Shown here in pieces: positions 7,151 to 11,912 of a DNA stretch of 26,034 nucleotides. A model generated the notes under the pieces. The model was not told the origin of the DNA. It worked only from the letters and a program-made list of their open reading frames with translations, and ran no database searches. The DNA comes from a virus. The stretch covers positions 1 to 26,034 of IMG/VR virus record IMGVR_UViG_3300042567_000521; one strand, 5' to 3'. A program made the translations under genes and the position numbers. Positions within the stretch are counted from its first letter, which is position 1. Each line of letters begins with the position of its first letter.

Positions 7151-7158
7151 TTAAATAC
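7151..7158 (+). promoter_or_regulatory. TAAATA-type box upstream of the 114-aa gene
   Basis: TTAAATAC lies 20 nt before the ATG at 7179. It resembles the T4 late promoter core TATAAATA and recurs before other genes here. No convincing -35 box accompanies it. Confidence 0.4.
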
Positions 7159-7178
7159 AACAAGAGAGGACCACCAGA

Positions 7179-7523
7179 ATGAAACAACCCAAACTCAAAG
7201 CATACTACACAGCCATGTCAGCCACAGAGTATCACGACTTTGAACAGTCAAGACGCATTGAAGTCAGTCAGCGTGTGAACATCAATCCACTCACAGGTGC
7301 AGTGTCAGGACGCAGATACATCCACCTGGCTGCCACACCTGAACTGGCTGACACTGACTATCGTGCAAGAACTGGGCGTCAGGATTCAGTATGGGTCTTG
7401 AGAGTGCCTGCGGACCAGATTCGTCGTGATCAGTTGACAGCACAGGGTGAACAAGTGTGGGTTTTGGGCAACACATTGCACCTGCCGCATTGTGGGGTCA
7501 TACGCTTTGATTTGCAAAAATAA
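7179..7523 (+). CDS. Small protein with possible ADP-ribosyltransferase-like fold, 114 aa
   Basis: Unknown protein. Its layout recalls small ART-superfamily proteins such as RNA 2'-phosphotransferases (KptA/Tpt1) and the DUF952 group. It has an N-terminal aromatic strand (AYYTAMS, residues 8-14) and then YIHLAATPELA at 47-57, the usual 'iHLs...elA' block. These are followed by an Arg-Gly segment (RARTGR), a VWVLRVPADQI strand at 71-81, and a late strand with His101 and His104 (LHLPHCGVI). This is a fold guess by motif layout, not a homology hit. It is read opposite to its upstream neighbour from a divergent region, with a GAGGA ribosome site at 7166-7170, 8 nt before ATG. If right, it could modify RNA or protein NAD-dependently. 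Confidence 0.7.
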   Translation: MKQPKLKAYYTAMSATEYHDFEQSRRIEVSQRVNINPLTGAVSGRRYIHLAATPELADTDYRARTGRQDSVWVLRVPADQIRRDQLTAQGEQVWVLGNTLHLPHCGVIRFDLQK

Positions 7524-7534
7524 CCCTACAGTGT

Positions 7535-7557
7535 AATGTAATACTTTGTACTACATT
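7535..7557 (+). promoter_or_regulatory. Putative operator (23-bp dyad)
   Basis: The arms AATGTAATAC and GTACTACATT, separated by TTT, match as an inverted repeat at 9 of 10 positions. The right arm overlaps the first two bases of the -35 box at 7556, so a dimeric protein bound here would block the promoter. Confidence 0.6.
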
Positions 7558-7584
7558 GACCCGAAATGGTGTTGATGCTATACT
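7556..7584 (+). promoter_or_regulatory. Sigma70-type promoter for the 67-aa/52-aa pair
   Basis: TTGACC (7556-7561) and TATACT (7579-7584) are spaced by 17 nt, and the same -10 hexamer is used by the divergent promoter at 7113. The start point would be near 7591, giving a short leader before the ATG at 7619. Confidence 0.85.
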
Positions 7585-7618
7585 AACAACTTATCAACAA
7601 CGCTTCAAGGAGCACAAG

Positions 7619-7822
7619 ATGGCAAAAGCAAAAGCACTTTCTTCAGCACAATGGGCATCTGCCCTGGACGCATTAAAAGCAATGGGCCCAGCAGAACTGA
7701 AACGCATCCATATCAAGCAAACCAAAATGGCCATTAAAGATATGCCAGAGTTGGCTGATAAACTTCAGGCATTGTTGGCAAAACAACAAGCAGAACTCAA
7801 GCAGTTGGAGGCCGCAGAATGA
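7619..7822 (+). CDS. Small helical Lys-rich protein, 67 aa
   Basis: Unrecognised. The product is a short basic, strongly helical protein of alternating Ala/Lys/Leu/Gln with a possible coiled coil at residues 34-67 (KMAIKDMPELADKLQALL...). The ATG at 7619 is chosen because an AAGGAG ribosome site sits 7 nt upstream; the open frame reaches further up, into the promoter. The stop overlaps the next start as ATGA. With its own promoter and dyad operator, it could be a regulator or a small inhibitor of host functions, but this is inference. Confidence 0.75.
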   Translation: MAKAKALSSAQWASALDALKAMGPAELKRIHIKQTKMAIKDMPELADKLQALLAKQQAELKQLEAAE

Positions 7823-7977
7823 ACCTCAACCGATTGCTGGACCGACTGCGTATGCAAGGACTTATACAGCGACTGATCCGTGAACACGGGCAAGAGGTGG
7901 CACAGGAGATCATTGCTGCCGCAGTGGAAATAGAACTGGTGCGAAAATCGCCTGTGCGGAGTAAACTACGCAGTTAA
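7819..7977 (+). CDS. Small hypothetical protein, 52 aa
   Basis: A short ORF, MNLNRLLDRLRMQGLIQRLIREHG..., directly coupled to the previous gene by an ATGA overlap. It is Arg/Leu/Glu-rich, amphipathic and predicted to be fully helical, ending in a basic tail (RKSPVRSKLRS). The coupling, the shared promoter and the absence of stops argue for a real gene, although it is too short to assign. Confidence 0.6.
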   Translation: MNLNRLLDRLRMQGLIQRLIREHGQEVAQEIIAAAVEIELVRKSPVRSKLRS

Positions 7978-7986
7978 ATACTGCGT
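7968..7986 (+). terminator. Weak hairpin, possible terminator
   Basis: A 6-bp perfect stem (ACGCAG/CTGCGT) with a 7-nt loop overlaps the end of the 52-aa gene. It has no T run, so it is at best a weak or Rho-assisted terminator. Confidence 0.3.
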
Positions 7987-8018
7987 GATTAAATCAACTC
8001 AAGTCTATCAAAGAAGTG

Positions 8019-8441
8019 TCAAGCGTGGAATATGGCTGCAAAAGAGTCTGTACCACGAGCCCCTGCCTGAACCCTGCGTTCGCCTTCTTGAATCATTTGG
8101 ATCTCCCAGGGCGTTGACTCCACCAGTCGGTTCCAACGATTTAACATTGCTTCCGGCAAGTCGCGTCCCAGTGCCAACTGATTGATCATGTCTGTAAGTA
8201 GATCTTCAGGTGTGTAATATTCTCCACGTGCTGACTTCTTAAAGTCCCTGTGCGGTGAACTGAACCATTCAGCCAGACTGGCATTGATCTCACATGCACC
8301 CAGGATATGCTCTGCCACCTGCACCAGCCAGTTGCGTAGTCTTGCATGTTCCAGATCTGTTTGCTTGATGTACACTGTGGCATATTTCTGCCCTGGGCGA
8401 GGTTCCATCTCCTGCTTGCGTTTGTACTTGAATTCGGCCAT
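8019..8441 (-). CDS. Hypothetical protein, 140 aa
   Basis: Not recognised. The protein is soluble, charged and mostly helical, with a basic start (MAEFKYKRKQEMEPRPG) and a conserved-looking centre GEYYTPEDLLTDMINQLALGRDLPEAMLNRWNRL at about residues 72-105. There are no membrane segments or Cys clusters. The ATG at 8441 has an AGGAG site 6 nt upstream, and a TAAATAAATAA box lies about 20-30 nt before it. It runs convergently towards the 67/52-aa plus-strand pair. Confidence 0.78.
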   Translation of the reverse strand: MAEFKYKRKQEMEPRPGQKYATVYIKQTDLEHARLRNWLVQVAEHILGACEINASLAEWFSSPHRDFKKSARGEYYTPEDLLTDMINQLALGRDLPEAMLNRWNRLVESTPWEIQMIQEGERRVQAGARGTDSFAAIFHA

Positions 8442-8460
8442 GATAACTCCTGTTGTAGAG

Positions 8461-8472
8461 TTATTTATTTAA
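8461..8472 (-). promoter_or_regulatory. TAAATA-type box before the 140-aa gene
   Basis: The minus strand reads TTAAATAAATAA about 20-30 nt before the ATG at 8441, with the ribosome site in between. It is similar to the T4 late promoter core and to boxes before other genes in this window. Confidence 0.4.
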
Positions 8473-8476
8473 ATGG

Positions 8477-8725
8477 CTAATTTTTCATGGTTTGGTAGGC
8501 TTTTATTTCATCTGTGGTCAAATATTTGATGTTGCAGTTGCATTCACAACACCAAAGTGACAAGCCGCGATTGTGTGGCCTAACATCTGCACGATGTGTT
8601 GCATGCTCTTTGAGTTTTTGTTTGGTGCTGGTGTTGCGGCGTCGGAGCCAAGCACCATCATAAGGTCTATCCCAAGCCTGTCGTTCATAACCACCATTGG
8701 GTCTGCTGTAGTTCATTCGTGCCAT
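8477..8725 (-). CDS. Small putative zinc-binding protein, 82 aa
   Basis: The basic N-terminal half is rich in Arg, Asn, Gly and Tyr. The C-terminal half has His residues followed by a tight Cys cluster, WCCECNC, then IKYLTTDEIKAY. This looks like a tiny zinc-ribbon or HNH-type Zn site, but the exact family is unclear. I place the start at ATG 8725, which has GGAG 7 nt upstream inside the end of the previous gene. The alternative TTG at 8737 would overlap it by 11 nt. Confidence 0.7.
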   Translation of the reverse strand: MARMNYSRPNGGYERQAWDRPYDGAWLRRRNTSTKQKLKEHATHRADVRPHNRGLSLWCCECNCNIKYLTTDEIKAYQTMKN

Positions 8726-8726
8726 G

Positions 8727-9479
8727 TTATTCTCCAAACTTTACCAGGGGCAAGTCATCCAGTTTTGGCACACGCTTGGCTGATTGGATTTGCCCTTGTA
8801 TGCCTTGTGCGTGATAGAACTTTTGTTGCGACTCACTCATTTCATGTGTGAGTTCAATCACATGTTCTTCACCTTCCAAATACAACATTACTCTTGACAT
8901 CTTTTTGTTTTCAAAAAAAGCCACAACCAAAGTATCATACAACCAGGCTGCTCGTTTGCCACGCTGATGTAGTCTGCCCATGCACACTTCACGATTGGCT
9001 GCTTCTTGTAAGTCCATTTTACAGTTATCAAGATACTTTGTAAAGTGTTCTGAGTCATCTGCTCGGGCTCGTATTTCTCTCAAGCGATCATAGCGTTTGA
9101 GTTCTGCTGTGGCCAACTGACAAGCACCTGCGTCAACCCATTCAGGCTTTTGCAATGTTATGGCTATTTTGACACCTTTGTCTGTGCGTACATGTTGTAC
9201 TGAAATGCCACTGTAGCGAGATGTTAGTTCTCGCGGCGTAATAACATTACCACTTTCTCCTTTGGGAGGGATGACGAAGTCAACAGCAATTGGGTTAGAG
9301 GCGACAGCCTCTGGCCAAAGGGCAGGTCTCGCAGAGACCTTCTCCCCATCTGCATCTTCGCGAGTATCTCGAGATGCATAGTTTGTTATTTTCTTATTTT
9401 CTTCTTTATATACTTCTCGCGGGCGAGAACTAACATCTCGCGATTGTAGTAGTTGTAATATGTCTTTGTCTGTGATCAC
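8727..9479 (-). CDS. Hypothetical protein, 250 aa, interrupted in frame by a palindromic element
   Basis: Function unknown. The GTG at 9479 is chosen because an AAAGGAG ribosome site lies 6 nt upstream; the TTG at 9515 also opens the frame. Residues about 14-88 are encoded by the palindromic, CG-rich insert at 9216-9441 and have unusual composition (SRDVSSRPREVYKEEN..., ARPALWPEAVASNPIAV). The remainder reads as an ordinary soluble protein: a beta segment (VKIAITLQKPEWV), a long charged helical region with RYDRLREIRARADDSEHF, then CMGRLHQRGKRAAWLYDTLVVAFF and an acidic C-terminus. The frame stays open through the insert, so a protein with an extra surface loop is probably made. Confidence 0.72.
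   Translation of the reverse strand: MITDKDILQLLQSRDVSSRPREVYKEENKKITNYASRDTREDADGEKVSARPALWPEAVASNPIAVDFVIPPKGESGNVITPRELTSRYSGISVQHVRTDKGVKIAITLQKPEWVDAGACQLATAELKRYDRLREIRARADDSEHFTKYLDNCKMDLQEAANREVCMGRLHQRGKRAAWLYDTLVVAFFENKKMSRVMLYLEGEEHVIELTHEMSESQQKFYHAQGIQGQIQSAKRVPKLDDLPLVKFGE
9216..9441. repeat. Palindromic CG-rich element with 19-bp terminal inverted repeats
   Basis: The ends carry perfect inverted copies of gcgagatgttagttctcgc (9216-9234, and its complement at 9423-9441). Each arm is itself a hairpin (GCGAGA/TCTCGC). Inside are more hairpins: AGAGGC-GACA-GCCTCT at 9297-9312, GGTCTC-GCA-GAGACC at 9325-9339 and TTCTCGC-GG-GCGAGAA at 9414-9429. I count about 14 CG dinucleotides in 226 bp, far more than in the flanks. 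It lies inside the 250-aa gene without breaking the frame, like palindromic elements described in some bacteria such as the Rickettsia palindromic elements. It encodes no transposase. Confidence 0.72.
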
Positions 9480-9520
9480 GGTAATCTCCTTTGTAATGAT
9501 CGTTGGCCTTTTCAAGTACT

Positions 9521-9533
9521 ATTATTTATTATT
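9521..9533 (-). promoter_or_regulatory. AATAATAAATAAT box before the 250-aa gene
   Basis: An AT-only box about 40-50 nt before the GTG at 9479, similar to the TAAATA boxes elsewhere. A TTGACT sits just upstream at 9546-9541 on the minus strand, so a weak sigma70 reading is also possible. Confidence 0.35.
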
Positions 9534-9589
9534 ATCCAGAAAAAGTCAAATTTTTCATGGTTTTTAGGAGTGATACTAAATACATTTGT

Positions 9590-9810
9590 CAGGACTGAAG
9601 GATCTCATATCAATCGCGATGTGAGTGATAAACGCAGTCTGAAGTGGGCAGACCCCTCTAAATCTCCAAAGGTAAAGTGTTGGAATGATTGTTTATTGAG
9701 GTCCTTTTCAAGTTGGTGCCATTGCCATTGGTTCCTGTCCTAGTCCCGCTCTTCAGTCTTGACATCCTTCGGTTGTGAAAAAGAAAAAGCCCCAGTTTAG
9801 GGGCTTTTTT
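9590..9810 (+). ncRNA. Candidate structured non-coding RNA
   Basis: The 332-bp gap between genes (9480-9811) contains no convincing ORF but shows nested helices on the plus strand. A closing helix of 10 bp pairs 9591-9600 with 9751-9760, including one G-U pair. Inside, CTCATATC (9604-9611) pairs with GATGTGAG (9618-9625) through 8 bp including a U-G wobble. GTCTG (9637-9641) pairs with CAGAC (9649-9653). The wobble pairs would be A-C mismatches on the other strand, so they favour a plus-strand transcript. A TACTAAATAC box at 9574-9583 lies just ahead of the proposed 5' end, and a strong terminator ends it at 9810. No tRNA shape or known RNA family was recognised. Confidence 0.5.
9784..9810. 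terminator. Strong bidirectional terminator
   Basis: The stem is GCCCC (9789-9793) with GGGGC (9800-9804), loop 6 nt. It is flanked by an A run on the left and six T on the right, so the A/T runs extend the helix and give a T tract on both strands. On plus it ends the candidate RNA; on minus it ends the HNH gene, whose stop lies 2 nt away. Confidence 0.92.
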
Positions 9811-9811
9811 C

Positions 9812-10177
9812 TTATTTGTCTTGGTAATGTTTGCCACGCCGGTTCTTCTTCATCACCTGATGTATGGTTGCTCGGTCACCCAACACAAGATGATCTGGAT
9901 TGCAACAACTCATGTTTGAGCAGGTATGCACAATGTATTCATCTTCTGCCAAGGCACGACCATACTTGATGCGTCCCAGCACACGATGCACAGTGGTCAT
10001 GATCTTGGTGCCATCTGCTCGCCAGGCACCCACAAAACCATAACCTTGACGATGCTTGCCTGCTGTCCAGTTCACACAACCGTTGAGTCCTGGCTGTTGG
10101 TGTCTACCAATAAAATTCAAATTGCACCAGATGTCAAATATCTGTGTGCGTAGTTCTGTTCTGGGTCTTCCGGCCAT
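9812..10177 (-). CDS. HNH endonuclease, 121 aa
   Basis: This is a free-standing homing-type HNH nuclease, which nicks or cuts DNA to promote its own spread or phage recombination. The motif runs as GCVNWTAG (33-40), GYGFVG (45-50), then VHRV with His64. The zinc/catalytic block HTC....CCNPDHL has His84, Cys86, Cys91, Cys92, Asn93 and His96. That is the usual complete HNH_3-type pattern at normal length, so it is probably active. The ATG at 10177 has an AAGGAG site 7 nt upstream. It lies in the accessory region, ends at a strong terminator and is divergent from the GNAT gene. Confidence 0.92.
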   Translation of the reverse strand: MAGRPRTELRTQIFDIWCNLNFIGRHQQPGLNGCVNWTAGKHRQGYGFVGAWRADGTKIMTTVHRVLGRIKYGRALAEDEYIVHTCSNMSCCNPDHLVLGDRATIHQVMKKNRRGKHYQDK

Positions 10178-10195
10178 GTTGTTCTCCTTGATGTG

Positions 10196-10216
10196 TTATT
10201 TATTGCTAATAAATAA
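10196..10216. promoter_or_regulatory. Symmetrical AATAAATAA box between divergent genes
   Basis: TTATTTATT and AATAAATAA form a perfect 9-bp inverted repeat around GCT, so both strands carry the same TAAATA-type box, pointing towards the HNH gene and the GNAT gene. This suits a bidirectional promoter. On the plus side the box ends only 4 nt before the ATG at 10221, which could give a leaderless GNAT mRNA. Confidence 0.5.
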
Positions 10217-10220
10217 AACT

Positions 10221-10709
10221 ATGAAATACACATGGCATCCAGCATCAGGCACTGACATACCAGCCATTGTTGCCATTGCTGAAACACACTTCCAAACAGA
10301 AATAGATGACATCTTTGTGCCAGATCCTATTGCTTATTCACGCAATGTGGCCACTGCTGTGATCAACCAATTCTACACTCCTGGGTCAGAACTCATAACA
10401 GTTGCTAAAAGTGATGATACAGGCCGTATCTTGGCTTATCTGTGGACAATACGCAATCAGCGAGCACCGTGGTCAGATCAAGAAATGTCAATGACACGCA
10501 TGATTCACTTGGACATGTCATTGCCAGGTCGTACTCGTGTGCGACTGGTACAGGACATGATTGAAATACAAGAAACTTGGTGTCGTGCCTATGGCATCTC
10601 AATTGTGTGCTCAACCACAATGCGTCATGAACAGGCAGGGTTCTTGGAACTGCATCGCCGTGCTGGCTACTCAGTTCGTGGCAGTTATTGCTACCGCCGT
10701 TTAGTCTAA
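10221..10709 (+). CDS. GNAT family N-acetyltransferase, 162 aa
   Basis: Acyl-CoA-dependent acetyltransferase of the GNAT fold. The N-terminus carries the typical DIPAIVAIAETHF helix, then ITVAKSDDTGRILAYLWTI (59-77, strands 2-4), with the acetyl-CoA-binding turn near SLPGRTRVRLVQDMI (100-114). The C-terminal motif is FLELHRRAGYSVRGSY (141-156), the family's 'F..r.Gy...g' element. I start at ATG 10221, where the family N-terminus begins; the longer frame from 10056 runs antisense through HNH. There is no Shine-Dalgarno. GNAT proteins occur among internal virion genes of some podoviruses; here it is on the opposite strand, so a host- or phage-protein-modifying role is equally possible. The 3' end overlaps the Dps gene by 9 nt. 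Confidence 0.82.
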   Translation: MKYTWHPASGTDIPAIVAIAETHFQTEIDDIFVPDPIAYSRNVATAVINQFYTPGSELITVAKSDDTGRILAYLWTIRNQRAPWSDQEMSMTRMIHLDMSLPGRTRVRLVQDMIEIQETWCRAYGISIVCSTTMRHEQAGFLELHRRAGYSVRGSYCYRRLV

Positions 10710-11132
10710 AGTTGAATCCAGCATCCAAAGACTCTTGGCCAAGTCCAGGATTTGATCCTGTGCATAGTTGGCTATTTCTTCGTGACCTTCTGCACTAGCC
10801 ACTGCCATGAGTTCTTCATAGCAGCCTCGAAGGCTTTCAAGGTTGTCACGCACTGTGCCCAACAAGTCTTCACTATCGCCATCAACTGTGCTGTCTTCAA
10901 TTTCACTTGCATCTAATATCTCCTGTATGCTTCTTGGTGCAAACTCACCCACTGTACGGATCAGTTCTCCCAGTGTGTCTATCTGTGCTTGTCGGCGTTC
11001 ATACACACCCTGCAACAGTTTGTGATCCGATCGGAAGTTTCTGCCCACAATGTTTAGGTGTGCTGAATGGCTGCGGAAATAGGCCACAAAGTTGTCGTTG
11101 AATACCTGGGTTAGTTGCTGTGCTGTGTTCAT
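10701..11132 (-). CDS. Dps/ferritin-like iron-binding protein, 143 aa
   Basis: Dps proteins form 12-mers that oxidise and store iron and shield DNA. The pattern fits closely: SAHLNIVGRNF (23-33), H37, VYERRQAQIDTLGELIRTVG (43-62) and the C-terminal KSLWML. The ferroxidase ligands His25, His37, Asp52 and Glu56 keep the normal spacing. The usual Trp after the first His is Leu26. Length is slightly short of typical (about 155-170 aa), lacking an N-terminal DNA-binding tail. It starts 3 nt after the 258-aa gene's stop and ends the long structural operon, so it is probably made late and could even be packaged. Convergent with GNAT (9-nt overlap). Confidence 0.88.
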   Translation of the reverse strand: MNTAQQLTQVFNDNFVAYFRSHSAHLNIVGRNFRSDHKLLQGVYERRQAQIDTLGELIRTVGEFAPRSIQEILDASEIEDSTVDGDSEDLLGTVRDNLESLRGCYEELMAVASAEGHEEIANYAQDQILDLAKSLWMLDSTLD

Positions 11133-11135
11133 ATA

Positions 11136-11912
11136 TTACCTGTATTGTGCAAGTTCTTGAGCAGTCCAAGGACGCCCAGTATTGGGATTGATTTCCATGC
11201 CAGCAAATGGTCCAGTCTGCGGAAAGTTGTATTGTTGTCCTGCATTGCTTGGTGTAAGTAAGGCAGCAGCACCCGCACCGGCTGTTCGGGCATAAGGTGC
11301 CACTGCTCGAGCACCCGCCATGACTTTGTCAGCAGCAATTTTCCGCATTTGATTTGCGTAGTCCATACCGCGTTGAACTATGCCTTGATTGGCCTGTGCT
11401 TGTTGTCTGGCTGCCATTTCTTGTAGCATGGGAGAGTTTTGAATCGCTTGTGGGCTGATAGCAGCAGGTTTTGTACTCACCACATTCTGTGCAGCGGCTT
11501 GTGTGCTTTGACCTACGGCCTTCAATGCTTGTTGTGTGGCAGTGGGAGGTGGCAAACCACTGGCCATGGCTGCTGCGTCTGCTGCCAGTCCTGTGATGGG
11601 TCTGGCCACATACTGTCGAGCAATTTCCATGGGCAATTTTCGCAGTGCAGGTGCAGCCGCTTTTGCAGCAGGAACCACATAAGGTGCTGCTTTGGCTGCA
11701 CCATATGCCAGTGCAGCACCACCAGCAGCCAAGGCTGTGTTGCGAACTGTGTTGTCTTGTGGTGCAGATTCTGCACCAGGAACACCTTCTGTGGCAGCAG
11801 GTGCAGCAGCAGGTGCTGGACCTAAAGCCCGAGCAGCCTCATCAATATCAGCATCTGTGGGTTCTTTTTCAAACTCCACACGCTGGCCATTGACTTCATA
11901 AACAAATGCCAT
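11136..11912 (-). CDS. Putative ejection/internal virion protein, 258 aa
   Basis: Starts with FVYEVNGQRVEFEKEPTDADIDEAA, a short module common at the N-terminus of phage ejection proteins as I recall. An Ala/Pro-rich linker follows, then a hydrophobic helical stretch (TALAAGGAALAYGAAKAAPYVVPAAKAAAPAL, about 59-90), long Ala/Gln helices and an NPNTGRPWTAQELAQYR tail. These features suit a protein that is released from the particle and inserts in the host envelope. Its ATG overlaps the stop of the 701-aa gene as TAATG. The exact role is inference. Confidence 0.7.
   Translation of the reverse strand: MAFVYEVNGQRVEFEKEPTDADIDEAARALGPAPAAAPAATEGVPGAESAPQDNTVRNTALAAGGAALAYGAAKAAPYVVPAAKAAAPALRKLPMEIARQYVARPITGLAADAAAMASGLPPPTATQQALKAVGQSTQAAAQNVVSTKPAAISPQAIQNSPMLQEMAARQQAQANQGIVQRGMDYANQMRKIAADKVMAGARAVAPYARTAGAGAAALLTPSNAGQQYNFPQTGPFAGMEINPNTGRPWTAQELAQYR

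Noticed and set aside
7968-7986. TAAATA box inside the hairpin as a promoter
   Set aside because: The box (TTAAATA) is the loop of a terminator-like hairpin and faces the 3' end of convergent genes; no gene follows on the plus strand.
9290-9345. tRNA-like hairpins in the palindromic element
   Set aside because: There is no acceptor stem, T-loop consensus or proper arm spacing for a tRNA.
10056-10220. N-terminal extension of GNAT
   Set aside because: Runs antisense through the HNH gene; the GNAT fold starts at the ATG at 10221.
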